A stretch of 64,000 bases of DNA from Mastigias papua. Lineage: Eukaryota; Cnidaria; Scyphozoa; Rhizostomeae; Mastigiidae. The position numbers and the translations under genes were made by a program. The notes under the pieces were generated by a model that saw nothing but the letters and a program-made list of their open reading frames with translations, did no database searches and was not told the origin of the DNA. Positions 42,430-53,220 of this stretch are shown here, piece by piece. The stretch spans positions 4,289,001-4,353,000 of the forward strand of contig OZ025283.1 in NCBI GenBank assembly GCA_964019165.1, given 5' to 3'. The first letter of the stretch is position 1. Each line of letters opens with the position of its first letter.

Positions 42430-44165
42430 GGGTTTATATGTATTCAATTACTCTAATACCCCAGAAAGTTCTTTAGAACTGGTGCTGTCCCTAATAAGGC
42501 AGTTTTCGGTGTCAAGGGTAAGCTCGCCATCATTTCCAGTTTGTAAATCCAAATATCAAATCCTTTTGTCACACACCCCAGTGCATAAACGGGTAATACT
42601 TTTACACCCTCAAGTTCCATATTTTTCTATTTCCCTCTTGAAATCCTGAGATTTTCCAATTCTCTCCTTTTGCTTTTAACCTACTAACATCTGTATTTAT
42701 CACTATATCTACAATTAAGCAGCCTTTTATCTTTTGATCAACAACAACAATACCCGGTTTTCTCACTTTTATAACATTGCCACATTGAATAGGCATGTCC
42801 CAAAGCATCTTGATATCTTCGTTGTCTAAGCTTCCTTGTGGTTTATGCTCCTACCACTTTTGCCTTGCATCAAATCCATACTTCGCACTAAGCTTCCATA
42901 GGATACTTCTATTGAGATTAACATGCCTTGTTTTGCATTCTTTTTGGGGAAATTTCTCTCAACCACTATTGATTTGACGTACACTTTCAACCTTGAATCC
43001 ACACATGCAACAAAGCGGGACAGCAGTAATTCTTTCAATCTGTATTTAATAATTTTGATCGCATAGCTTGATCTTGCACAGCAAATATCAATGCTTCTGT
43101 GGTAACCTTCGAGCCACACTGCTAGAGCCACACCCAATCCTTTTCTTGATCAATATCGTCTGGCATATCTGCAAGAAATTGATGATACATTTGTTTCTCT
43201 TTCCAATTTCTCTTCAACGCCTCCTTTCTCTCTCCTATTATTTGTGGCCAGTTATATTGCTTGACAACTACTTTTGCTTTGGCTGTCACTTCGTGCAGTC
43301 TTTTAGGATCAACCTGTTTGAAAGGGATACCATTAACATTCATACCCCTGTTCATTAAAGTTTTGGTTTCATTCATGGTGACTTTCTACTTGTCATTTAG
43401 ATCTCTACAACTTAGATATTCATTCTCAACATGCTAAAGAGTTATATCGGTTACTTGGCTTCAGTGCTCATCCTCCAGCATTCCGTTAGTTGCTGTTCTT
43501 TCTTCCGTATTATGCTCATCCTGTATCTCATTACTAGTTTCTCTACGGATTACATGTAATTCAAGTTCAGATAACCAGCCACTCTCCCTAAAATTACTTG
43601 CTTTATCGCACAATGTTTGCTTTGTTACGTCAAATGCTCCCAACCGTTGCCAATTTTTGAGTATCCTCTTCCGGTATCTTCTTACTAGTCTTCTATCATT
43701 ATCATATACTTCACTAGGAGACAAGTACTTCGTAATACCTATATTTCTCCCCTTGTGCACTTCATTCAAGCAGTAGCAAGACGATGTCCGAGCCTCCGCT
43801 GCTCATCCCCAGGCTAGCTACCAAGTGAGACCTTCAATACAAGTTCCAGTTGGTATCACGTGGTTATTTGAGAAATTTCTGTTTGACATTGCACTCATTT
43901 AAAGGTGTAGTTTTGGTTGCTACCAATCTGTGTTTTTATCGGGACACCATTTCTAGGAGGATTGTCAGCCAAGGCTAAAGAGTTCTTTCAATCTATAAAA
44001 CATAGTCTTCCCGCTGGACATCAACCTAGTATTTCTAGCCTTGGAGAGACTACAACTACTACAACTAGATACTACAACTTGCTGAAGGATGACATGGAGG
44101 TGGTTGTGACAAAAGGCAACCTCATTGTCCCACTTTGAAAGTCCTCAACAGGATGTAGTAAAATG
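42430..44165 (-). mobile_element. internally deleted RLE LINE (copy C): 5' region, N-terminus and C-terminus, RT missing
   Basis: From 44165 downward: a 5' region homologous to 5440-5705 of copy A (shared peptide-level pattern GGL..KA.E and RYY.LL..D.EV.V.KGNLI.P), then the ORF N-terminus at 43769-43461 (YLSPSEVYDNDRRLVRRYRK and WLSELELHVIRRETSNEIQD, matching the NKRLSDSELEAIKSR part of copy A). It then jumps straight to the pre-knuckle region (KEKQMYHQFLADMPDDIDQE, TTEALIFAVQDQA) and endonuclease scraps (ALLWDMPIQCG, IVVVDQK). The RT domain is absent. Many stops. The deletion removes roughly the central half of the element, leaving both ends, like a non-autonomous derivative. Confidence 0.65.
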
Positions 44166-44790
44166 TGATACCCAATACAGATTATTATTACCCGCTCCAT
44201 AGCTTTCTCATAGGTAGTATGTAATACCGAGATATTCCTCTTAAATTGGCTACAACTAGTAGCCAAGGGCCAAGTGGCTGCTTTCATCTTATACGTCTAC
44301 GTTTTTTCTCAGTACCCTAGCTGTACCCAATAAGATTCCTGCCGAAGAATATCTTCACCTTTTCTATTCGACATATGAGTAAGTCACTCCCAGATCATAC
44401 TAACCTTACCAAATGGGGATATCCCCTTCTTCTGATTGTTCTTTTTGCTGTTGACCTGAGTCCCGACTACATGTTGTTACAGGTTGTTACATAATAAGGG
44501 AACAGCCACCTCGTATGTGTAAAAGTTCTAATTCTAAAATGAAATGTGATTCGGCCATAGGACAACATCTCATTAAAAACCCAGAATGTTCCAAAACATA
44601 TCCAGACGATACTTTTCGGATCAAAGGACGAGCAACATCGTCCTTTCATTTAAGTGTTTTCGAATCAGTTTAAATAAAGACTCATAACCCAGTCTTGTGT
44701 AAACAAAAAGAGTTCATTATCTCACTTGGACTCTTCAAGTAAACAATGGTGAATAGGTACCAAGTGGCCAATCATACGGCTATCTGGACA
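44166..44790. other. no feature recognised
   Basis: No coding domain or repeat family seen between the LINE 5' region and the half foldback element. Confidence 0.35.
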
Positions 44791-44943
44791 CATTATTCAT
44801 CATATCACATGTACCCGCATCTGGCTATATATTTCGGTTCTCCTTTCGGTCACTATCCGACGTTTCATACTCTGACAAGTGTCGGTGGAAAATAAGCTTT
44901 TCAGTATGTCTAAAACATGGTACCGCTGTTTGGTGCTGTAGTG
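44791..44943. repeat. single arm of the 22.9-23.3 kb foldback element
   Basis: Matches the right arm (23144-23294) from TATTCATCATATCAC to CTGTAGTG with scattered differences: same CCCGCATCTGGCTATA and AATAAGCTTTTCAGTAT phrases. No opposite arm is present, so this is a half element or a product of deletion. Confidence 0.75.
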
Positions 44944-44944
44944 A

Positions 44945-45250
44945 AGGTCAACTATTTCCAGTTGGTTATGCAAGTAAGAAGTAGTCACAGAGAGAACAGG
45001 CCTACTCGACAATCGACAAGGATTGTTTTGGAATAGTTTGGGCTATAAAAGTTTCGTGCTTTATCTTTATGGAACCGAGTTTATTATACAGACACATCAT
45101 CCACCATTAGTTTACCTGAACAAAGCTAAGTTTGTAAATGGTAGAATCATGAGATGGGCCATGTTCATTCAAAGTTATCAATTGACAGTTCAGTCAATGA
45201 AAGGATCAGAGAACGTTGGAGCAGACTTTTTGAGGAGAATAATATAGATT
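44945..45250 (+). pseudogene. Gypsy RNase H fragment
   Basis: Pieces in two frames: VGYASKK, REQAYSTIDKDCFGIVWAI, then FVLYLYGTEFIIQTHHPPLV, YLNKAKFVNGRIMRWAMFIQ and MKGSENVGADFLRRI. This is the RNase H E-K-E-C-x-A-I-V-W, the QTDH-x-P (here QTHH) and the G-x-x-N-x-x-AD-x-LSR order of Gypsy pol. It starts within two bases of the half foldback element. The QTDH Asp is His, a likely inactivating change. Neither RT nor integrase follows. Confidence 0.7.
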
Positions 45251-45773
45251 ACAAAAATAGGTAAAGTGAAAGGACAACCGACTAAGTTACAAGATAAACA
45301 TAAAGTTAATGTTAGAAGAAATCAAAGATTTCTCTTAAAGAACGGAGATGTCACACATTTGTTTTCAGTCTTATATTATTGTTGTCATCGTTCGTTGTTT
45401 GTTGCTTCATTTTGTATTGTATTAATTTGTATACTTTATTATACTTAGATGTGATGAACGCTATTAGCGAACGCTATTGCTTAGAATTGAGTAGAGGCCC
45501 AAGAGGGCCAGACATATTGTTGTTTTTACGCTACATTGAAGTAATTGGAGGGGGAGGTTGGTGAGCGAAGAGAAACCAGGCTGTTTTGTTGATTTCGTTC
45601 ATGTTATATTACATTGTATAATTATAAAAATTATTTACAGAAGGCGAAATAATATAATTAATATAGCTAGTATAATAACTAATTGAAACTTACTATTTGC
45701 AGAAAATTATAAATTAAACTGAATTACAATAAATATGTGTTTTTGGTTACTTGACTGTTAGTCATTTTATAGC

Positions 45774-46361
45774 TTAGTACTGATAGCCCGCTACACACGT
45801 GCTCTCCTATCCCCAGTTCAAAAGGTTACAGATTAGCCTTTGATAGACTAACGCTGTGCCCCCATAAAAGCTGCATGATCTGCATTTTCGAGGAGCAAGG
45901 ATCCAAAAAGCTCGCATAGGATCAAGAGAAGGTGACATCATAGGCCTCTGTCATGAAGCACGTGACCTTCGGCCTTGCATCGTGTAAATTGAGGAAAATT
46001 ATGAGAAAAACTTGCGCACAAAATGCTCGGATACCTGCGCTAGGCTACGGGGCTTCTTGACTTTCATCCTTTTCCTCTACAGCCCCGTAGCCTAGCGCAG
46101 GTATCCGAGCATTTTGTGCGCATTTTTTTCTCATAATTTTCCTCAATTTACACAATGCAAGGCCGAAGGTCACGTGCTTCATGACAGAGGCCTATGATGT
46201 CACCTTCTCATGATCCTATGCGAGCTTTTTGGATCCTTGCTCCTCGAAAATGCAGACCATGCAGCTTTTATGGGGGCACAGCGTTAGTCTTTCTAAGGCT
46301 AATCTGTAACTTTTTGAACTGGGGATAGGGGAGCACGCGTGTAGCGGGCTATCAGTACTAA
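45774..46361. mobile_element. 588-bp foldback element with near-perfect arms
   Basis: The left arm starts TTAGTACTGATAGCCCGC and the right arm ends with its complement. The arms pair over about 280 bp each, with only scattered mismatches, around a 26-bp loop (46053-46078). TA lies at both borders, so a TA-targeting DNA transposon is a fair guess. The arms contain no ORF of note. At this size and quality the arms could form a long hairpin RNA if transcribed. Confidence 0.8.
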
Positions 46362-48150
46362 CGTAGTCTCCTGTATATGACATAAGCACATAATTCTTCA
46401 AAATGTTCTTTGCAGTGAGACATTAATGAGCTACATCACGTATTGTCTCCTCCATACTTCACTTCTAACTACAGAGTGTTGTAAATTCTAGAAGTATAGT
46501 TGTAGCAGTGTCTGCCATATACAATATAGCTCATCAACTGACAGGAATGACTACGGCTATGACCTAGTGGGCGATCACAAATCTCCACACAGGTACACAA
46601 TTAAATCTGAGCCATAAACCTATAATATGGTTGCATCCAGTAATTCTATGGTAACTGGTATATTAGATTTCTTTAGCCATTAAATTAGCTTGTATCGAAC
46701 TATAATAGCTAAGAGGACTCCATAGTATTACTTCATAGAAATAAAAGAATATTAGTATGTACAGGTAACATGCTATACAATATTAATCTTCAAATCGGGT
46801 TTCGAGCAATTACAGTATTTGGGGTGGGGGAGTTGATGTTATGGGCTCGGAAAAATCAAGTCTACAAAATAGAGATGATCATGCTATCTAATAGTAAGTA
46901 ATCCAATTAAACTGAATCATCATTGGAATTTATAGCAACTGTTGTCCAGCAAAGAAACATTCAGGATAAAGGAACCCCTAATTTGACTCCTCAAAAGTTA
47001 CACTACGATCCATAGTGAAAAGAACTACAAAAGTGTTGTATATAAAGAGTATTGGGATTCAGCTTCAAACTGTACTGGGAGTAGGTTAGGCATCAGCTAC
47101 GAGTACTGAGAGTAATATGAAAGGCCCTCAAGATTTTGGAGAGAATGCACGCGATAGTTTCCTCAACTAATGCAAGAAAATGAAACAGAACCAGAGTATC
47201 AATCTTCAATAATCCACAGACTAAATTGGATAACATCATAGCTCTAGCCTAAAATAACTGTGTTGCAAACATAAAGAGCTATGTAGAAGTTACAAACAAC
47301 ATCTCAACTCAGACCTGTCTCAACTGTAAACAATGTCAGAGTGGCCTAGCATAGCTGAAAGTGAACAGAACGCTAGAAATCATAGCAAGTATCAAATGGT
47401 ATTCTTGTTCGGAAACAAAGGATTGAATGTATCTGCGATCGTGAGATGAACTTGGGAATCCCCTCGGGTGTTTACTGACAAACTACACCAGAATAAAGAT
47501 TGAAAGATACCAAAACACTATATGGCTAACACTCAAGAAACTTAGCAAGTCACGTAGTTTGTTTGTAGTCACATTTGACATGAAAGACGAACAGCAGCCT
47601 CTTCATTGCTTAAACCATAAGGGGGGAGGGGGCTACAAACCCCTCAGAGTTATAATAGATAACACAACGAACAACCTCATAGAGGACAAACACGGAAAAA
47701 CTTTGGAAGTTAGAAAAACCAATTTCAGTACGCTACTAGTCGATATTTTATCACGTCTTACTTTACTGTCCTCAAAATAAAACTGGAACGTCACATCATG
47801 CAATAACAACCCAAACTGGAAGCTTCCCGAATGTTATCCCATGTCAGGCCGGTAACAGCGCTTAAAAACTAGGCGAAATACACCATGATATACCACAAGA
47901 TACAACGTGAAATACCTGTCATGGCGATATCACACTCAAAAAGTAGGATACGTTAGCGAATGAAATCAAGCGAAAACAGCAGTAAACTGGAAGCAGACCG
48001 ACGAAAGTCTCCTCCAAGTCACACGGCAACTATATGGTAGCAATGCCTCGCAGCAGTAGACTACGGATGAAATTGACAAATGAAATACAGGAAATCTTAA
48101 ATCAACCCATTTCAGGAAAAAAGAGCAGGCTTACCAGGAAGAACAGCAAC
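46362..48150. other. no feature recognised
   Basis: No open frame with a known domain. A plus frame at 47559-47780 looks random. It may be old transposon sequence serving as the target of the LTR element. Confidence 0.35.
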
Positions 48151-48303
48151 TGTAATGTGTCAACACTTGATGTTCACCCTAGGGGTCTTTTCTATAATAA
48201 TAGCTTCAGTGTTGTAAGTAGGAGAGTTTTGGATGAGAGCGATATGATGCACATTACATGTTCGTTTATTTATTGAATCTTGTTCTGCCTCCAACATATT
48301 ACA
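48151..48303 (+). repeat. 5' LTR, 153 bp
   Basis: Starts TGTAATGTGTCAACACTTGA and ends CAACATATTACA, the canonical TG...CA form. It differs from the 3' LTR at about five positions. Confidence 0.95.
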
Positions 48304-48338
48304 ATTGGTGACAGGGGTAAACTGGCACTTTTCCTTTC

Positions 48339-49484
48339 ATGGCTATCCATCCAGAGAAGTTTGCAACTGGCGATTTTGACTTATGGCTGGCTTCTTTTGA
48401 GCGTTGCGCGACGGCCAATGGATGAGGGGGAACGCAGAAGTTGCACAAGTTGCCTGCCTATCTCACTGGTACTGCACAGGACTACTTTGCCTTACTTTCA
48501 GCCCCCGACAAAGAGACCTACGAGTCCTTACTCTCAAGTCTTCGCCGAGTTCTTATTCCGACGGTGTATCATGAGTACTACTATAAACAATTTCACGCCC
48601 GATCCTATTCCCCCGATGAAGATCTCCGACTTTATGTATCAGCGTTAAAAAATTTACTTTATAAAGCGGATTCAGAGCTTGATGCTGCTGCTCGAGATAC
48701 CCTAGTTCTTAGACAATTTCTTAGCTGCCTGCCGACTGATTTGAAATTTGCTTTATTGGCGACAAATGCAACGCCCACTTTGCCAGATGTCATTGATTTC
48801 ATTTTACACAGGCGCGCCATACACCAACTCTCTGACCTTGTATCGAAGGCAACGTCCTTGCCCTCCAAGGAGCTATCATTCTCTCGCATAGTTGCTGACC
48901 TGCGTATCTCTGTGGCAAATCTCTCAAGGATCAAGAGGTGCTTGCGTGACTCCATCACCGCCATGTCTACCCAATCATCACCTGCTAGTTTCGACAGATG
49001 TTGTGGCAATTGCAATGCACGGATACATACTTGTTTTTCATGCCCTTGGCCAACGATGTGCTCCAACTGTTTGACTTGGGACCATCTCCAGCATGCCTGT
49101 ACTCGAACACATTTTCATAGAGGTGACATTTACTCTAATTCTTCTTGTAATTTCCAAGGGGGCCCCAATCCCTTGAGAGCTGCCCCAGTGGATGCTGCCA
49201 AGGACGACTGTCCACATATATTTGCTTTTAAGAATGTGAATGAATGCGGGGCACCACTCTCCTCCTCCTCTCAACAGCCTTTAGTTCTTTGTAAAGTAAA
49301 TGGTGTTTTAGTAAGAGCGTTAATTGACACGGGATCTTTGAAGTCGTTTATCAGCTTGCGAGTTTATGCAGGGTTTAGGCCCAGGCCGCATATTGATGTT
49401 TTTGCCGGAAACAGTTGTGTATCCATAACGGGACAGCCTTTAAGAGTCGACGGGGTGGTCCAGGCTAGTTTACAGCTATCTTGA
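48339..49484 (+). pseudogene. Gypsy gag plus protease start, in-frame stop early
   Basis: ATG at 48339, GDFDLWLASFERCATANG, then an in-frame TGA at 48423-48425. The same frame continues to 49484: a capsid-like region (LPAYLTGTAQDYFALLSAPD; SPDEDLRLYVSALKNLLYK), a Cys-rich segment (CCGNCNARIHTCFSCPWPTM then CSNCLTWDHLQHAC; not a clear CCHC), and the aspartic protease with ALIDTGSLKSFIS, the DTG at 49326-49334. A second in-frame TGA at 49482-49484 interrupts the protease; the frame stays readable after it to about 49740 (LLPPLECILGWDCL). Confidence 0.85.
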
Positions 49485-49744
49485 GGTGAAGGGGTTCGCT
49501 ATACAGGCTCCTTTTTAGTTTCCTCCAATTTGCTACCACCACTTGAGTGTATCCTTGGATGGGACTGTTTAACAAGCAATGAGCTGAGTATCTTGGGCCA
49601 TGGGAGTAGTTGTTTTCTTCGGGGATCTCACGGTAGCGCACCCCTTACTCCTTGTACATCGCTGTCAGAGGAATGCCCCACCTCCCTTTCTCCTGCGGTG
49701 GAAATGGGGGGCATATCCTATCATGCTGACCCAGTCTCCTTCAA

Positions 49745-52020
49745 GAGGGGCCGTTCCAGTAACATTGTCTGACAATGTTCTTATCCCCAGTAGGGTGGAA
49801 ATCATTATCCCCTGTTCAGTCCCTCAGAGTGTGTTTGGATTGGTTGGCATGATTACTCCTAAGCCCAGTGCCAATTTACCCCCTTCATTACAAGTTGCAT
49901 ATACCATCAGCATTGCAGGACCAGGGGGTAAGGGTATTCCAGTTAGAATAATGAATGCATCCAACACTGATATCGAAATGTTTTCAGGTCAGAAAATAGC
50001 TGATTTCTGCCCAATGGTTGAATCCATACAGTGTCCTTTTCCCGAGGTTAATTATGTAGGTAGTACTGCAAGATATCCGTCTGTTCAAGGTGACATAACG
50101 GCAACCTTAGGCGATTCGTTATCTATCGGCGATAGGAAAATATTGTTAGAAACTTTAACGCAGTATACTGATATTTTCCAGCCCGATTTAGGTGAAACAG
50201 ATGTGATAATGCACAGGATTAATACTGGTACTTCTCCGTCTATTCGTCAACACCCCAGGCGTTTCCCTTATGCTTATCGAGAAGAGACAAGAAAACAAAT
50301 CACGGAAATGCTTGAACAGGGGGTCATTACACCGAGCCATAGCCCATGGGCATCTCCCATCGTACTTGTGCATAAAAAGGATGGTTCTTTTCGCTTCTGT
50401 ATCGATTACCGTAGGCTAAACAGTGTTACTATCCGAGATGCCTACCCCTTACCCACGGTAGACGATTTACTGGAAGCTCTGAATGGCTCTACGATATTCA
50501 GTACTCTTGACCTCCGCCAGGGTTATTGGCAGATAAGAATGCACCCTGATGATAGGGAAAAAACGGCTTTTGCTACTCCAAATGGTTTATATGAATTTGT
50601 TAGGCTTCCATTTGGGTTATCTGGAGCCGCTGCTACATTTGATAGAGCCCTTGAAATAATATTGTTGGGCCTACAGTATGACATTTGTTTATGCTATTTT
50701 GACGATATTATAATACGGTCTAGGACTATTACAGAGCACTGTCAGAAATTGAGTTTAGTCCTAGATCGCTTCCGTACTCACAATCTATGCATGAAAGCAT
50801 CTAAATGCTGTTTTGGTGCCAGAGCTGTTCGGTATTTAGGGCATGTAGTGTCAGCTGAGGGAGTTCATACTGACCCCGCGAAAATTGAATCCGTGAAAAG
50901 AATTGCGACCCCTCAGAATGTAGCACAAGTAAGATCTTTTCTTGGTCTTGCTGGATATTATCGTAAGTTTATCCACAACTTTGCTACTCTTACTTACCCC
51001 TTAGTAGAACATACCATAAAGGGTAGGCCATTGTGTTGGACTGAAGTACATGATATAGCATTTTCCACATTGAAGTCAAGTCTTTGTTCTAGTCCAGTTC
51101 TTGCCTTTCCTGTTCTTGATAGGCAGTTTGTTTTACAAACAGATGCATCTGATGTTGGACTAGGTGCTATCCTTACGCAGATTGACAGAAATGGACATGA
51201 AAGGGTTGTTTCTTATGCTAGCAGAACTCTTTCGGATAGCGAGAAGAACTATTCTACCACTGAGAAGGAGTTGCTTGCCGTTGTTTTTGCAGTTGAATAT
51301 TTTAGAGTGTATCTCTTAGGCCGCAAATTCATCCTTTTTACAGACCACAATGCACTGCGATGGCTACATTCTGCAGAACCCAAAGGGAGAAGGGCCCGAT
51401 GGATAATGGATTTACAGGAATATGAAGTTGAAGTGCAGCATCGGCCAGGTACACAAAACTCTAATGCAGATGCCCTCTCCCGTCTACCGCAGGAAAATCC
51501 TATAAATACAATTTTGCCTAGTGAAATACACCATGGTCCAGTTCTATCGGCAGCTTTGGCGTGTTTAACAATGTTAGCACCTGAAAAAGACCTTCAACAG
51601 GCCCAGCTGGAAGATCCTAGCATTTCAAAAGTCATTGAACTTAAAAATTTAGAGTTCCCGAAACCTCCCTATTTTGTGTGGGCTAAAAATAAATACCTCT
51701 CTGCCTTCTGGAACTGCTGGGACAGCCTCTGTCTTGTTGACGGCATTTTAGTTAAATCGCCTCCAAATCCTAGGAATCTCCCTGATTATGCAGTAGTAGT
51801 ACCAGAAAAACTGGTCCACCAGGTTATGTCAGGGCTTCACAATAGCTCGTTTGGTGGGCATCTCGGCATCAGTAAAACTATTTCCAGAGCTAAGGGCAGG
51901 TTCTATTGGCCCCAAATGAGACGTCGTATTCGCACGTTTGTTCAGTCATGTCGGGTATGTGGTGAAATTAAAATATCCACTAACACCACGAAGGCTCCAT
52001 TAACGTCAGTGAGCCATTTG
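49745..52020 (+). pseudogene. Gypsy pol: RT, RNase H, integrase N-terminus, long open stretch
   Basis: Frame 1 is open from the frameshift near 49745 to the next shift near 52010. RT: IDYRRLNSVTIRDAYPLPT, STLDLRQGYWQI, FGLSGAAATFDRAL and catalytic YFDD (50695-50706). RNase H: LQTDASDVGLGAIL, TEKELLAVVFAVEYFRVYLL, FTDHNALRWL, NADALSRL. Integrase zinc region: H-x-H then CRVCGEIK, with GHLGISKTISRAKGRFYWPQ between. All RT and RNase H acidic residues look intact. A minus-one/plus-one type frameshift after CGEIK separates it from the integrase core. Confidence 0.9.
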
Positions 52021-52987
52021 TATTTTGGGCAATGGATTATATGGCCCCTTGCCAGAGACATCCAGAGGAAACAAGCATGTGCTGGTTGTCATGGACCATT
52101 TTACAAAATGGTGCGAGGCCTTTCCCACCCAAGATCAGAAAGCGAGAACTGTTGCCAGTATTTTAGTTTCTAAGATCTTCTCAAGGTTTGGGCCTCCAGT
52201 TGCCATCCATTCGGACCAGGGCTCTAACTTTGAGAGTAACCTGATTCATGAAGTTTGTGATATTATGGGTATTCACAAATCGCGTACGACAGCTTACCAT
52301 CCACAAGGTGATGGTCTTGTAGAGCGCCAAAATCACACTCTTCGAGATATTCTCTCTTCCTTTGTTTCTGAACATAAGGATGACTGGGACTTGTGGATTG
52401 ATATAGCTGTCTACGCATACAACACTAGCCCACAAGAATCTACAGGATTTTCTCCCTTTGAATTAGTATTTGGGCACCCAGCTCGTCTTCCAATTGAACA
52501 TACTCTAGGGGTGCCATTAAAGAATCCATCCTTGCAGTCTGAGTATGCTAAAGATCTGAGAAAAGCGCTTTGTAGTGTTAAAGGGGCTGCAGAGGAGCAC
52601 CTCAGTAAGGCGCGATGACTCCAGCAAACCCAGTATGCTTCCCAAAGCCACAGGGAATGGGTACCCTTTGTAGCAGGGCAATGGGTGTGGCTACAATGCC
52701 CCAAACATTGGAAATTTGGTAAAAGGTGGAGGGGTCCATATAAAGTCCTTGTACATCGTGGGGTGAATTATCAGGTAAAAGATAAAGCTGGGAAGACCCT
52801 TAATGTTCACCACAACCAGCTAAAACTCTGCACTATTCCCCAGGATGGGGCAAGACCTACCTGTCCTGTTTCTGAGACAGGAGAGATAGAGATCGTATAT
52901 GGGCACCCTGGGGGTGATGGGAAACCTGGTTGCGCAAATCACGAGGTTCATAACCCCCAAAGATCTGCGCGTCCACCCAACTTATGA
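52021..52987 (+). pseudogene. Gypsy integrase core and C-terminus, one internal stop
   Basis: Frame 2 from about 52025: VVMDHFTKWCEAFPTQ (first Asp), FGPPVAIHSDQGSNFES (second Asp) and PQGDGLVERQNHTLRDIL (Glu), the D-D-E triad. Then NTSPQESTGFSPFELVFG, a GPY/F-like end (WKFGKRWRGPYKVL) and a tail. An in-frame TGA at 52616-52618 cuts it before the C-terminal domain; otherwise the frame is open to 52987. Confidence 0.9.
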
Positions 52988-53051
52988 CAAAACATCAGGC
53001 CTCCCATGCGCTATGGCGATTTTGTTAGTCACTGACTAAAACACCATTGCT

Positions 53052-53067
53052 AAGGAGGGGGATGAAA
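53052..53067 (+). other. polypurine tract
   Basis: AAGGAGGGGGATGAAA directly abutting the 3' LTR, the usual start point for plus-strand DNA synthesis. Confidence 0.85.
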
Positions 53068-53220
53068 TGTAATGTGTCAACACTTGATGTTCACCCTATT
53101 GGTCTTTTCTATAATAATAGCTTCAGTGTTGTAAGTAGGAGAGTTTTGGATGAGAGCGATATGATGCACAATACATGTTCATTTATTTATTGAATCTTGT
53201 TCTGCCTCCACCATATTACA
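53068..53220 (+). repeat. 3' LTR, 153 bp
   Basis: Same length as the 5' LTR. About five substitutions distinguish them (two adjacent at ATT/AGG, then single changes near ACAATAC, TTCATTT, CCACCAT), about 97% identity. Confidence 0.95.

Larger units (their letters stand above)
48151..53220 (+). mobile_element. complete Gypsy-type LTR retrotransposon, 5.07 kb
   Basis: Bounded by 153-bp LTRs and a 4-bp target duplication CAAC (48147-48150; 53221-53224). Inside: gag, DTG protease, RT, RNase H, integrase in the Gypsy order (integrase last), then a polypurine tract. The sequence after the 5' LTR, ATTGGTGACAGGGG, is a possible primer-binding site, unassigned to a tRNA. Gag and pol are broken by three stops and two frameshifts (see those entries), so it is defective. 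GC content is visibly higher than its surroundings. The insert sits outside any recognised gene. Confidence 0.92.

Noticed and set aside
47559..47780. Plus-strand 73-codon frame starting in a gene-free stretch
   Set aside because: Composition and lack of any motif or neighbour give no support for a gene.
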